From assembly GCA_026874595.1 (NCBI GenBank), contig CM049306.1, positions 91,958,642 through 92,022,641 of the forward strand: a stretch of 64,000 bases of DNA, given 5' to 3'. Shown here one piece after another: positions 16,078 to 32,100 of this stretch. The notes beneath the pieces were generated by a model. The model did no database searches. It had not been told where the DNA came from and saw nothing but the letters and a program-made list of their open reading frames with translations. This stretch comes from Sipunculus nudus. Lineage: Eukaryota > Annelida > Sipuncula > Golfingiida > Sipunculidae. The position numbers and the translations under genes are program-made. How positions within the stretch are numbered: the stretch's first letter is position 1; the number at the start of each line of letters is the position of its first letter.

Positions 16078-19000
16078 ATCACTTAGAACCATCACTGTGG
16101 CAGATGATGTAATTAAATTTTACAAATGAAGCTAATGGTCAAGTGGCCTATCTGGACTGGTTTGTTGTTAAAGTGCTGGTATATGTATATACATATATAT
16201 GTATCACTTTTATAAATGATACATTGATAGGTATGTGGGTAGCAGTGCATTTAGTTGAAAACTTGACATCATCTCATTGAAATCGAAGTTATTTCCAAAA
16301 TATTCCTTAAATAATCCATTATGGATATGGAATTGCTGGCATAAAATACCCAGCCTATTAACTCAGAATCAGGAAAATTAATTACCACCAAATTATTTTA
16401 ATACGATTGTGATATACAGTAATAATAAGATAAATTATTTTGTGATGGGAATGATGAGCTAAATTGAACAGAGAAAACTGTCAAAGTGTGACAAATAAAG
16501 TCCGTCACTAGACATCAGATTCAGTGAATATCATTAAATCAATAAGTGTTGTTACCTAATGTGTTATAGTTTGAACCCCTTATGTTCAGTTGTTCATTTC
16601 TCAGCTACTGATGCCAGAACGAAGAATTATCATATATGATATATCACATAACGGGTTCTCCAGCATATAGACCACTTCTGAGAGGTGTATCTTTATGCCT
16701 CTTGTGGTCCGTCTTCTGGACTTGTTGTACTAGATATTTCATCAGCCAGCTGCAGCTTCCTCTCAGTACTGTAGCAACAGCTGCATTGATCATCTTTTGC
16801 ATTATCTCTCTTCTTTCATTACTGATGACGCATCTCATCTCTTTTGGTGTTACTGAGCTGAATCAAAAGAATAAATATATATCTGTAACTAGTTTATGCA
16901 GAACAATATTACCTTAATTAAAACTAGGGACCCATGGGTCTCGACGTTCAGCTGAATATGATTGTAAGGATATTTTTATGAACCTTTCCAAAATGTGGTC
17001 TTGTGACCTTAACCAATGACCTTGTGATAAAAAATCTGAGAACTTTCTATCCTTGAACTTCCAGCTTTTAGATTACCTAAACCATCTTTTAAAAAAGTGA
17101 TGTTGACCTCTGACCACGTAACCTCAGAATCTACAGATTTTTCTTCCACACTGGGCAGGTAAGCCATATGTGTAACAGATGGAAAGTTTGGGATGAAAAT
17201 TTTGTTTTACTGTGCATCCACAATCTTTTTAAAGATGTGGCTCCTCTGACCTTCACCTTTGACCTCAGGACCCCAAAAATCAAAATGTTTCCTATATAAG
17301 TGGTGGGTCATTAATAAATCAAGTTAAAGTCCATCTGTCTATCCAAATCAGAGTTATCATCCATAAACTAATCTGTGAATGGATGGACCCTGTGACCTTG
17401 ACCTTTATCCTAATGACCTAATAATCATAGGGGTTCTTGCTTTAGTTGTGGCCTATACATAAGTCGAGTTTGAAATCCATATGTCAATCCAACCTGTAGT
17501 TATCATCTGAAATCAGATTTTTGTGGATGGAGGGGTGGACAGACAGACAAACAAACAGACAGACGGACAGACAGGGTGATTACTGTTGGTCATCAACTTC
17601 CGATCAATGAACAGACCAGGTTTTGGGACACTAGATGAAATCACAGCAAAGAAATTGACATGATTGCTGTCATTTTAACGTAAAAAAAAAAAAATATTTG
17701 TAAAAGAAAAAATACAGGTGGCACCACCAGTTTTTTGGGGAACTGACAAAACTAGTCATGGTCAATATTAATGAAAATCAATGCATTGATTAACAAGATA
17801 CTTAAGTTTTTTTTCTTCAAATTTTTAATCTTTCGGGGGGTTACTTACAAGCCCCATAGCTTGGAGGATATAGGACGCAGTGACCTAATTTCAGATTTCC
17901 AAGGAGATTTTTTTTATAGACCTCCTTGGATATTTAGTTACAGGTTTCTAGCTTCTGCAGTTACGATTTGTGCCCTGCGAACGGCCGGACGATGGAAAAA
18001 GCGCCATACCTATACCTCGGTTGATTTTCAGTTAGCTGAAAATGGGGGGATGAGGAATGAAGGTATAACTGGTCATAGACCCACAAGGGACACATAGTGG
18101 TATGGGGGGGGGGGGGGGGGGGCCTGAATGCTCATTCAACGTTTATTTTCTTTCTGTAATACTGGTTTTTTTAGGTAGTGTTTGTGCATTGGTTGATTTA
18201 GGGATGGCTGTTAAGGTATCACCAATTCCAACCTTCAGATGTCTGTGAGGACTGTTATAAACTCTTCAGTATCATTTGATACATGCTTTTGAACAGACCT
18301 ACCAATTTAATTCATTATCTTTTAAACTCAAAAATATATATTGTCTGCTATCAATTTTATTTTTTTATAATGTTAGGAGATAAATTAACATAAAAATAGC
18401 ACAAATATTATCTTGAATAAAACACCAAGAAAACAATTAAATGTGTCACAGATGACGTGAACTTTGAAGGATTGAGTGGAGTGAATGTAGCCTTGACACT
18501 TCATTGACATTGTCTGGGTGTTCAGTTGTTGGTGATAACTGACTGATGAGGACAGTTATCAAAGAAGGCCCTTTGTACTTGCCGGGCCACAACAAGCCAC
18601 ATGCAGTCTGCATGATCTGCTTTCCTCATCATCCACATTATCTTTCAGTATTTGATTTAAACTCCTGATCGTGCATAAATTTCTTAACAGTGGTTTGTGA
18701 GGAATGCAAGGATTGTTATGGCAGGGCTTTGACTGTATAAAGTAGGTCTAATGGAACAATTGGACTCACCTGATTGCTTATTCTTATTTAATATTAGTTT
18801 AAGTCTTGTAATAGTAAAGCTCTTATTATAATATAGCAGCTTTTCTTTACACAGCCCTTGGATATACAAGCATATTTAGGCATCGTATTTATCATTGTGC
18901 ATTATTTTACAAATACATGTACTTGCTATATATAGCACAAAATATGGTATCATGTGTTCAGGTGTCGTTATTGGATAAACTGAATGCAAATACATGTATA

Positions 19001-20834
19001 AACATCATGTAAATGTGTGAACAGCGGTGGTTGTTTACTAGTATAAATGCCAGACATGCATATCTTATGCATGTGCTTATCATTAACTAAAAAAAAACGG
19101 AAAAAAACATATACATGTTTAAAAACTAGTAAATGATATTAAGCTTGCACACACAAGATGGTATAATACATAATGTGATAAAATAATATAATGTTATATA
19201 TAATGACATTATGTAATATATAATGTGATTTAATGTATATATATATATATTTATTGGGAGGCCATTGCTTAGTTTCCAGTATTATGTCCTTGGCGACTTT
19301 TGAATGATAATGGAAAGTTTCTCATCTAATTAGCGAAGTCTGGTATTATTGATTTTGTCCAGACCAGAGTTATTCTTACACAAAAGGAATTAATTTCCGA
19401 AAGAAACCAGCAAAACTTCTGAATACGCCTACATGGAATTTCCTTGTACGGTTATTCTTAAATATATTTATTTAGTGCATGCATAAATAGAATGTCGGGT
19501 CAAAATCGATCTTTCACTGTTGCCCCACCTGTAACGCTCGTCCCATGCAGTACAGTGTATTGCGGAAAGGGGCATATATCGACCCGAACTATCAGCTGCA
19601 TGTAGGTTTGATAGTTACTAGGGCTGCACGGCTATCGAGGGATATGTTATATTGGTTATCGCCCGGGTTAGGTAGGGGGTTGGGAGCTAATGGGTGAAAT
19701 GTTTATAAATATAGGGGGGGGGGGGTCAGGGCGTTGAAACCCCGTCTAACGGGGAAAGTTCCCTTATATTTTGCACTTTTACACCTGTTTTTACGGCTAA
19801 ACGGTAAAACCCCTCGCCCCTCTGTAACCTGTACACGCGCCCTGAATATAGAATACCGTTCCCGGATTCGGTGCTCAGGTGAAGATAAACTATAATGCAA
19901 TTTTGATGTTTTGAATCTGTAAAATTTATTCGAATGACCAAGTTTGACAGCGATTGAGTCGATAGTGAGCGATATTATAACTTATTGCTTTAAAACAACA
20001 ACAAAAAGGCCAGATATCTCAGCTGTATATACTTAATTTGCCTTGAATTGTAATGATAGGCTCGCAAACAGTTTATAGCTGATACCGAAAGTTCAGATCA
20101 CGATTTAAGGACATGCACCATTCGAGCCAGGTCTCCGAAAACTATCAGGAATGGTATAGAGGGTTTGATTATTATAGTTTAATGAGATATCATTCTTCCA
20201 TGATGTGTGTAGTATAGTCCCTTCATATGAAACCGTTTTGGTTCACCACAGAGTAGTATGCGTGCGTGCTGCATGGAACGGACTTCCATGTGAAAAACCC
20301 TCATACGTCAGTTCCTGGTAGATCTGAAAGTGGTTTGTCCCCCCAGCATGTAACAACTATATATATATATGTACCAACGTGCACGCTATTGACCTTCTAA
20401 ACTTCGAAACACGAAATGATACTGTGTAGGGTGACAAGGTGTTCAGATAACAGTTGTGTAAGTTTCTGTAACGGTAATTAGTCGTTCATATACAAGTATA
20501 TTTCTAAAACCAATAAATATGCTGATGCAAATATTTTATGAACCAAAATGAACTATTTATGAAAAAAAATTGAGGGTTTCGGTATCATATGGTAAAAATA
20601 TATTTTAGATTATGTGGTCGCTTCAAAGAACATCCTCGATGTGTTTATATACCAGATGTTATTTGGCACAGGATCTAATGATATTGGAGCGCGGACCTAT
20701 ATGTTAATTTTATATCCGCATTTCGATCACTCCCAGCGGATCTCTTGTGTTTAGCTTGACTACTTAACCAGTTGTAATAACGTTAGACCAGGTATGCAAC
20801 GTTGACGTCACTGCATGCAGCCATGGTACAGCGC

Positions 20835-20890
<56 letters not shown>

Positions 20891-22291
20891 AATGGATAAT
20901 AGGAATAATTTTCCCTTATACCCCATAGCTGCACGTCTTTGTGTTATATATAATATGTAAGATTAGAATGCCGGGCTTTATATATTCATGTATGGTATAT
21001 ATATGCATATAGTACTTACACGAATTGGAACGTAGTAATTGTCATATATCGGCGTTACATTTACTGAGAATATAAACATTTTTTGTAGCATTGGTCAGAT
21101 TTATATGTTAACGTGTATACTTGTTTCATGCAATGGGTATCCTCCACCCTAACCGAACAGAGTTGACTGCTTTTTTTCCCCCATCTTTGTATTGGTGTCT
21201 TAATTCATGATGTTAAGGACAGGTATATGCATGATAACATTAACAGTTTACACGGCATATTAATGAATGACTCCTGTCTACAAGGTGGTAAATTGAGCGT
21301 GTCCAGACCATCGTCGTCAGATATAAGGTATAAAATTATATAGACTTGGGGAAAGCCGAAATTAAGGTCAAACATATGACATCGTTGTTGAATGTAAGAT
21401 ATTTTACATTGGAAGCTTTATACAGCTAGAAGTATGTCCCGTTTTTTTTTGCACAATATCTTACTTCACGTGCCTTCCCCGTCTAAAAGGTTCGAGACGA
21501 CATGTTAGTTTTCAGCATAATTATTGTGTCTCAACCCCCTCCCCCGAGGGGAGACATGTTGTTTTCAGTGCCGTTGTCGTCTGTCGTCGTCAGGCATCGT
21601 CGTCCGTAGGATATCTTGTGAACGCGATAAATTTTGAAGGGCTGCATATTTTCCTCCGAAATTTAAAACACTGATGGTTCCAACCAATATCTCTTGCGAG
21701 TTTGAAACCGGGTGACCTTTACCATCTTCAAGGTCAAATCTGCCGAAATGAAAATTACTTTTACTCGTGAACACGATTACATTTGAAGGGCTGCATATTT
21801 TCCGCTGAAATTTTACAAACTAATGGTTCCTACTGAAATTTTGGAAGAGTTCGAAACCCGGTGACCTTGACCATCATCTTCAAGGGCAAATCTACCGAAA
21901 TGAAAAATTATTTTGAAGCCCATAACTTTTGAGGTATTTCCCGCTTTGTCCTCAAATTTTGTACACAGATTGTTCCTACAAAGTTCTCGAAGGAGTTCGA
22001 AAGCTTGTGACCTTGACCAGTATCTTTAAGGTCAAATCAGCCTAATTATAGTTATTGTCTTATAAACGCGATAAATTTTGAAGGGTTGGATATTTTCCTC
22101 CCAAATTTGACACACTGATTGTTTCTACCAAAATCTTGGATGAGTTTGAAACCTGGTGACCTCACAGGTTCAGATCTTTCACCGTGTGTTCATTGCTAAA
22201 CCTATGTGCAAACAGGGGGCGGGAGAAATCTGATTTTGCAAGTGCGAAAACAAGCCATTCTAGTTTACATCCTTAATTCGACACCTGAGAT

Positions 22292-22345
<54 letters not shown>

Positions 22346-25083
22346 TTCTATAAGTGTGATATATACAGAAAGACGCGGGTAGATAATAAAGTCTTCCTAA
22401 TTTGCATAGAACAATATAACACGGGTCCTGCATTATGAATCCTTTAGATTCGCATATAATTATGAGCGGGAGGATGGCTGGAGAAATCAACGTAAAAATA
22501 AATACGGTGTATATAGATCCAAACGAACTTCACTTTTTGAATATGATTACCTATAGAAATTTGAGGCACTGCATACCATCATTACTCAGGACGGAAATGC
22601 TCGCTTAATTCCAAGACTTTCATCCACGTGTATATATAACACGTTTAAATCTGTTGTTCCGTTACGATTTGGACTCTTGGTTTAAATGCCGATCTGTTTA
22701 TTACAACAAAAATGCGTCAAACCCTTCAGATTACACCTCGTAGAGTCTGAATGGCTCTGTGCCATGTAACACGGTGGTACCATGTATAGTTAACCCTGTG
22801 TAATGACGGCGGGAGAGAACTATTAACTTTTTCATGGAGCCGTTAAAGGTTTCCAAGGCCGTGAGAGTGATTTTATTTAATGTACAGTGTGTACCTGCAT
22901 AGATGGGCAACGCTGTTATACCCGCAGAAAATCGCATCATAATATACCGCATAACAGGCTTCCGACTTTCTTTTGCTGGTCATAATCGGATGATCCGTAA
23001 ACCCGCTTATATTTAGGGTCAAACAAAGTTTTCACCGTGCCATGGAAGCTATATCTTTTTACGGCTATATTCATATACGGTATATATATTTACTGTTGAA
23101 AGCGGCTTCGGTTGTACGTAATTCACACACATGCACAAACATACATCATATATCACGAGGATCCTGATACCCACAGTTTATGAAGTATTGTCCGTATATA
23201 ATTCCAATGGAAATTTTGCTGTATATGCATTTAACTGGATCTCGAAGCGTGTACTTGCGAACGAAATGTGTGTGTGTGTGTGATTAAAGGGATACCTTTT
23301 ATATCTTTTTAACCTTTTTTTGTAAGCATCCCTCTTTGATCTTTCTCTTTCTGTCGCATCATAATAGGCATTTACGTGCAAATATATAGGCCCATATATA
23401 TACAAAACAAGAATATAAAGGGGAAAGAGATTTATATATATATATGTATATTGGCCTCGTATGTTACATATTGACAGAGAATTGGTCTGGTTTGAAACTA
23501 TCTTTATTCATCGCAGATCACTGGTGTGTTTTGAGCACCATCTCAAGTGGCATCGCATCATGTTCGTGTGGACAAGTAGGTCATTGTATACAGTAATTAA
23601 AGCTCTCGAGAGATAAATAAATCATACAACAAACTGAGGTTACCTTTGACTGGAGAGCAGTTTAAGCCCCCCAAAGTCACGAGAGTACCACTTCATCTGC
23701 AATATATGTCTTTTTGTCAAGTCAGTCATTCTCTACTGTTTTGATAGGTCTTTCTACCCAACGTATTGGACGATAAATTTCTTTCTTTGTCTGTATAAAA
23801 TTTACGATAATGATTTTTTTGGCGTATAATTTAATCCTTGAAACGTAAATGGCGGCGGTAGGAGTTTATTCCTAATACTGTAAAACCTCGCCTGACGACC
23901 ACCTCTGTTAAGCGACCTTCTAAAAATAACGACCACTTTTTCACGGTCCCAATTTTTGTTTTGTATATGGTTTAACCTTTATGTCAGACATCGCTTAGAC
24001 GACCACCTGGAAAAATGTACCAATTTATCAAGGTCCCAATGTTGGTCGTAATTTCGAGGTTTAACTGTACATAAGCCTATATATATGGTTTATATAGTGA
24101 TTTAATTCGGCACTGTTCCACAAAGACCCGCGTTGTGTATATATGTATATACACGAACACTATCCTTAACATAAACAGCTCCTGTAACATGACTTATAGA
24201 CCTTTGAATGGTACTGATATTTAAATAGTAGCCGTGCGCTTCTTGGTGGCTCTGTGATGTTATATAGTCTTTAGCACTAACTAAACACTCGACACAATGA
24301 AATCCCTTTTATTGGATATTACCAACTATATATAGACCATACCAGTCTTAAATGTCATATCTCCATGCATATTTCTATGTAACTCGTATTTATACATCTG
24401 ATACATTTGTGATAATCGTGGCTTTGAGTTTAAACCCGTCCGTGAGGGAAATACTTTGCACCATTTTATATCTAATCTTCAAAGCTAAAAAAAGCAAGAT
24501 TTTCCTGATGTAGCTAGTCTGAAACATCTGTAGTTCATCTGTAAATCAACCGGACCTTAATAAGAACATTACATGGAAATGGAAATTTGTGACAGAAACT
24601 GCATTGTGATGCTTCTTTAATTGGTAATTTATACCTGATAAAGGAGATCATATATATATGTCTCATATCGTTTCCATTTTGGCGGAAATCAAGCATGAAT
24701 CATTCATTACACAATTTGAGACAAACCTATAATTATACATTGCAATAGTGACCATGCGTATATACAGTTACGTACTTTAATTAAATACCGGATTTCCATC
24801 CTATTGTTAATCCCACCGAAATTTAACCCTAATGGCAACCAAAAATGAATTGTGCCTTACATAACACGCAGCGCATGCATGGGTTAGAGCGTGGATACCA
24901 TGGAGGATATATGCAAACCTTGAGGATATAACCTCGTGAATATTAATGCGTGGTATGACCAGAAAGTGATTCTTTACTATAGTTCATGCTCCATTTGTAC
25001 TTAAAAGTTATCCCCTTATAGTTTAGACTACAGCTGGTACAAACATGGCTTTATTTTATTATACATGCTTTGTACATAGATTT

Positions 25084-25148
<65 letters not shown>

Positions 25149-25575
25149 CACATACAGGGGCGGATCCGGGATTGTGTAAAGGGAGGGTCAAGGACAGGAA
25201 GACTGATAAGAAAACCTAAGAAAAGGTTCTGATCCAGGAAGGCAGGGGCCAAGGTGGAAAAATTGTTTTATACCCTAAAAATGACTGGCTCAAGAGGGAG
25301 TCGCCACTGATATATAAGACCCATTTTGAAGCTTTCATAGAGATATCAACTGATATATAACAGCTGAGATGACACTGCTGACGGCCACAACATTTTGGCC
25401 TAAACCCCACAATCAACCACGCACAGGCTCATCCATCTGTTTCATGGCCATATGTCTTGACATGTTTACTACGTGGCCGACGCCTAATCCGGCTCTTATT
25501 ATAATGCAATGGTTTTTTTTTAAAAATCCATATAAGAAAATAAATACATGCGCAAGAACTTTCCTATTTTTTCTG

Positions 25576-25612
<37 letters not shown>

Positions 25613-26056
25613 CGTGTACGAAACAAATTGTAAGTGTACTTTTTATTTACAGGATTAACTGTTATTGTGGGATAGCCAGGCCTGTGCAGTAACAATGGGA
25701 AATTTAGCTTCTAGCAGCAAATACATATAGTTTTGAAATATTATTGGAACGTAACCTGTTAGGCTGTATCTGTTCACATCGAAATGCAGTTAATACCTGG
25801 ACACACGAGATAAAAGTACCATGCAGACATCAGACCCGGTCAACTTAGATGTCACGCGGGTTTTACCAGGCACCTTACCTCAGCTGGCCTTGCTCACATG
25901 TTTGGACGTAATTCATAATCACAATCAGTATAAATCTACATATATATCAGATGGCCCCGAATGTTGACCTCACCATGGCAGTGATAAGCTGGTCGGTTTC
26001 ATCTGGTTGCCTCTTGATCGATCATAAATAGCTATATATTACCAGACCGGAATTTC

Positions 26057-26111
<55 letters not shown>

Positions 26112-29100
26112 ATTTAAATATATATATATATTTAATATATACTTATCAGGGATCGTTATACTTTGAATTTTTCACTTTAACAACGGAAATGCGTAAATAC
26201 TGGTTTGCCCTTTTGCAGAAAATTTGCCTTTCCGCAAAAGATGCATCCTACCATCTTCTCAAACTTTCAGTCATACTTCGCTCAGTGTGAACCTGATTCT
26301 GCCATCTTACATGCCACCCTACATGCACACTTACATGCATGCAAAAAGAACTGAATGTTTTCATTCATAACACTTGTATTACCAGAAACATGTTTATGCA
26401 GTAAAAAAAGCCCCCAGAAAAACGTAAAGGAGAAGAGGGCTAAAATACCGGAAAGAAATTATAGACCCATTTTATAGGGAATTATAGGGGTCGGTGGAAT
26501 ACCACCTGAAAAATATTACGTTTTTGTGTCATGTTGGTAGCATTTATCAGCTACTTCTGTGGAAAACATCTAGGTGTTCACCTTTTCGACGGATCTGTTC
26601 AAAATGGAAAAATGCCTTTCCGTGCACGTGTATGCTTGTCTGAGATCGACGGAAAGGCGCTATCAGGACCTATGCTTATACTTTGAAAGTAACATTGTTT
26701 TCTTGATCTCGACAATATTTATTTTATTATCATCACTGAAAAGAAAGTCGCCTATCCCAGAATGTCCTGTTATGGTTCATTTGCAAGAACTTTCATGTGA
26801 CCCATTTGACCTGTTTGAAAACATGTAACCGTCAAAATGGAGGAAAGAAATGACGAATAACGCACGTGACACAAGTTACGTGTGCGCCTCCTAAAAAAAT
26901 GGGATGTAGGGTCTAACTTTCTTTATGCTTACCGGGTTCAGATTTTATGAGAGTATACATTATATATGGCATTTAATCATGTGCGTCACACACCTTTGCA
27001 TCCTTCATGCACGGTCTCTAATCGGCCTTTTGATGAGATATACAGTTCCTTAGGGATATTTTCATGGAGGAACTTTGTTGTTTTAATTCAGCATAGAGGG
27101 CAGAGCTCTATTTTTCGGCAAACTTGGCTTCCCATCACGTTTGTGTATTAACGTCCATGGGGAAGGGCAAATCACACAATTTCGGTGAATTCCGACCCCT
27201 AATTTATTCCCGGCTACCCCATTTTCCCTTTTGCACCACTGCCTTATAACGCATAACAATAACGGAAATTAGTATCTTTCTTCGCTGATTTATCTTTTAA
27301 TAATGTTTGATTTAAGCGGCTCTGGTTGACCTTCCCACATCCAAGATCATGACTTTGAGGCATGTAGCGGACAAGGACGTCTGTTTTAATGAGGAACAGA
27401 GACGAGGCTTGCATGGTCGGGATCCGTTACGCCACTCTAGTTAAATCGATACAGTTCCCGGTGAAGTTGCTGTAACAAAGGTTCCTTGTTATGCCCGGGG
27501 TTGGGTCCTGATATATTTGAGAATGCACGTATATCCCCGTACATACAGGCGTTTCAGTAAAACGTAAACGATTCATCGATCATGTAAGCATGGTGATGTG
27601 AATGCGTACTTCATGTGTCGTATTAATTCTTCATTGTCATGATAGGTAAGAGGAACGTTGTTAAACAGTGATATACACATTTTCAAAATGAAAAGTACAC
27701 GTAATCTTATAATGGTACTACATAAAAAAATGCAGTATTTCTGTACAATCTTTCATATTGTATGCAGTAAGGTTCGTTTAACTTGATTACATTTGGACCA
27801 CCATCAAACTATTTCTGCGTGGTGATTACCCAAATATGTTGTGATGAACATATGTTGCTTATCGTGGGACTTTTTTAGGGGGAATTTTATATACTTTCAT
27901 CGAGGTACAGCTGATCGATTAGAACATTCCTTAAGTGGATGTATTCACTTGAGAAAAGTAAACTGAGTACCGGCACACTGTGAAGTATTACAACCTAACA
28001 ACCACACCTGTTTATTTTTATTTAGTTCTTAAACATTACATACTTATTGGTTTAATTAAGGGTCCTGATACTTATTGCAGAATGAGAAAAGGTTTTCTAT
28101 ATATCATGCGGAAAAACTATAATGTTTGGAAATCGTAATGTGAAAAAGTTCTTTACGTTTTATCGACTCAGCGAGTTATTTATCCTCTGATAGGGAGACA
28201 TCTGCAGCGTTCTCATACACACAAAACATGACGACCGTGAGATTCAGCCCCTGTGTTTAACCTCGCTAGGTGAACTTATTCCAAAACATATTTACACGGT
28301 GGACTCAAATCATTGAAGTGTATCGATCCATCAATTAGAGGCCACTGCAACAGAACACAGCAACATATTAAGTCAATCAGGGCATGGCTGTCTCAGCCCT
28401 CGGGCGTGAGGACTTGTATTCGGTTATTTGATTGCCTTTACCCGATGACACGGCAGTCAGAGGAAGGAGGCGCCTTCCTTCATTATCTGAAGGCTATATA
28501 CGTGTTCCTTTAACCGTACGTCATATCATCCTCTACCAGCCGAAAGAATACCCGAGGCGTGAACCGGCAGGTCTTATTGTTATAAGTCATTAGGCATTTC
28601 CCAGGATTTCAGTTTTTCGCTGTGATTAATCCGCAGTAGTTCTAAATCACTGGATATGTCAGGATTACTTTTGTCAGACTCAAACACACAAATGCCGGTT
28701 GTCCTTATCACTTAATTTTTCATTTCTGTAATTTAATCCTGTACCATTGTCCATGTTATGGTGATGTTTTTATCCTATTAAATTTAATCTAGTCACAACA
28801 ACCGGTGTACCTACGCGGTGTACTTTAATACAACAAATTTCATATAATAATAACGCTGTATACTGTATAAGATACGATTTTTAGAATTGATCCATGTATA
28901 TAATTGTCCGGCATTGCTGGCTGAAGATGAAATTGTATATTGATGGAAAGGTAGACTACTGAAAACTTTATAAATACATTATATATGATATACAAGCTGC
29001 ATTATACTTAATGGTTTTTGTATCAATAGGCATGCAAGGAGCCTGGCATTCCAGCTTAGGAAACATTTGTCATTGAATAGAAATTGACACATCAGATAGT

Positions 29101-32100
29101 AACTCATCTCCATTGTCAAGATTACTAAAGGAAATATATTTATTTTGTCTTAAAACAAAGGGTTGTTATTTAATTAATATTTACCTTTTTAAAGAAAGCA
29201 AGACTGGTTATCATCATTCAGCATTGTCTACGCTTAAACCAAAGGTTCACTCTCGATTATACACCAGATAGTATAACGTAAATTGCGCATGGTGTGAAAT
29301 TCCATCACTTGCCCATATTATTGGCTCTAACCTAAAACGTTCAACGCGTGCCAGAACGCAAGCCTTTGATGTTCCACAGGTGGATATTCATCAGGATTTT
29401 GATGAAGGGGAGAGTATAGTGGATAAGTATGCGAGTGCATGACTTTGGCTTTATTGATCATATCTGTGAGCACCGGGTATTCTATACTACACACACGTTT
29501 GGCAGATGGATCACTTTCTGTCCAGTAAAACCGGTTATGGCAGGATGGATCACAACTGCGTCATCAATACTTTATAACGCGCCAATCAGCGAAGGGGGTT
29601 TCTGTATGGAGGATCGGACTTGCAGTGCGCTTTGTCTGTATTATGAACCTGTATATGTCAGACAGCGCCACATGCCGCCTCAGGATTTATTATTCTTCAG
29701 TGACGCGCAGCTCGTGTTTGTGACGCCTGACTGTTCCCATGAGGAACTGACGTGGGCCCCTACGTTCTTTAGCATTGATTTCTCTACTTCTCACTTCATC
29801 TGACGTCGTCCGGGCGTCAAGTGATCTGATAAATGTATAATTATCGTTAAGTGACGAAAATCTACACAGGAAACCATAGGTTTCACTTATCTTTTTCACA
29901 TTAGTCTCTTCTTTTGACTTTAAAATAGAACAGAGAGATATATATAATCAGTTTCAAAAATAAATTTCCTCTTCTTTATGAAATTGATAAGCAGCATATA
30001 TATGCAGGTTTTATATTGCCGTGATGGCTAGCATTTCCTGGATGGATTTGAAAGAGAATAAGCACTTTTTTATATGTCTTCTGTCTTTTATGCTAGATCA
30101 TTTAATTTCATATAGACTTGGCTTATTCTTGGTTTTTTTTTCCTTTTTTTTTCTTAAGAGATATCCAAGAATATTCACGGAACTCTTAAAAGTTGCCCCC
30201 CCCCCCCCCAACACACACACAGAGTCGTGGCAAAGCTACCCGGTACCCTTCTCTAGCTGCCCGTTAAAGGCCCACTGTTGGACGCAGGGTTTGAGTCTCG
30301 TCGGTGTGGTTCGCATTACCAACCTCCTATATATCACCGGCCGCTGTACCCTAATACTATCGACCATTTAAAAATAGCCTTTTTTTATAACAGTCTAGAA
30401 GAGCTCTTCAACAATTCAGCATGGGCCAGAATTTCATTTGGCGGTATCCGGTTTTGCCATTCACTTTTATTTTCATGTTTCGTGAAGTGCTCCATTGAAT
30501 TATTCCGGATCAGCCGCCTAATGTACGAATTAAATATACACAAATTTCAACCAGGTCATAAAACTGAAAATTGGAACCCACAGCAATGTTACTGCTGCAG
30601 AACAGGAACACCCCATCCCAGTCACCTATGATATGCCCCTAGCACATCCTGATGCTTGGGCGCAAAGCGGTAGTGTATTTTTAGTGGCGGGAAAATCCGC
30701 CAGAATTGAGAAAATAAAAGAACCAAATGTAAGATCCGCGCCCTTGGGCAAACTAGAGGAACAATGGTAAAGTTCTGATCAATTGCCATAAAACCGTTCT
30801 TCGGGAGGGTTAAACTGAAAGGGAACGACCGTTCTTGAACTCAAGAAAGTGCTATCTCTCCTATCGCAGAAGTAGGGTATCTTATCAGCTTGAGAATCAC
30901 ACAGCTGATTTAAATAAAGCGTGTGCTGGTAAAAATATACAACGGATTGTTTTTGTTTGTTTTGCTTTTTGCCAAACTTCGTGATCTACGCAGTTATTAA
31001 AGGTTAACATCGTCCAGTCCATATGTAATATGCGCAGTTTTTCCACAAGCTAATGTCCATCATAAGCATATTCATTTTACAGATGTTGGATACTAAGTAT
31101 AAGGAAATAAACCTACTGTCACGTCAGTGTAGACTTTTAAAGTTTAGAAAACCTGCGCTATGCCCTGTTTTGTTTCTTGAGATTTGTCTCCTGCCTTAAC
31201 GGGATGTGTACAACCAGTTTTTTTCTATAAGACTCATTAGACTTGCATTTTTTTTCAAATTCTCCAAAAGAATTGACCAAAATTTTTAGATATTCAGTTA
31301 TTTAATATTTTAATTAGATCGAGAACTAAATAAACATTTATGATAATTAAGTTGTTGACGTGGCGAGTGATTTCCCGCAAGCAAGAGCATAAATTCCACA
31401 CAAAGAGCCCATTCCACACCACATTGCATGACATTTTGAGAAATTAAAAAAAAAATTATTTATTATGAAACAAGTCGGGACTGATTAACTTGTATATAAC
31501 AAAAGATTTTTCTTATAGAATTTTTACTTTCGGTCATGACTCCGCACACATAGATTAACAATGCCTTATAACATTAACTGACGTAATGTTTCAATGACGC
31601 GTCGGCCCCTGGAATGTACCTAGGGATTGGTCACGAGTTCGTCCTTTAAATCCTCCTCGCAATAAGCTCAAGTATGACTTGATAAATCCCGTAATATATA
31701 GAAGATAAAAATATAATACATGTATTGCAGCATGGCCATAATGAGGATTTTCCCATGCTTCACTAAACGCAGGTATTGTCCAGAAATATCTAACAACCCA
31801 TTTAACAGGAGAAACTATAGAGATCCATCATCCTCCAGATTATAGCTGTAACTGATAAGAAAGAAAGAGAAAAAAAAAATTGATGACTTACCCATCACAC
31901 GACTTCAACTGTCATGCGTCCACGTGCGGGACACGCAACTTTCTTCCTTGTCCTTATAGGGGAGGGGAAAGTCTCGATAGCAGATGGTAAGTTTACACGG
32001 TTCTGCCGCATGTCCGGTGCGGGTATCATAGTTGCACCTCGATAATAGTGAAAACCTGCGTGGTTTTTACTGCCAGCATGAAGTAACGCCATAATACATT

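Noticed and set aside
16636-16917. Overlapping plus and minus ORFs, one hydrophobic and one basic
   Set aside because: No family motif; both are open over the same bases, which is common by chance, and they lie inside an intron.
18104-18122. G19 run as a quadruplex or regulatory element
   Set aside because: A homopolymer beside a truncated repeat, more likely slippage or a sequencing artefact.
19600-19980. TAGGGCTGCACGGCTATCG as the end of a hAT-type MITE
   Set aside because: The opposite end near 19955 matches only weakly and no target duplication was found.
29429-29803. 124-codon plus-strand ORF
   Set aside because: No recognisable domain, signal peptide or repeat, and overlapping frames on the other strand are equally open; not supported as a gene.
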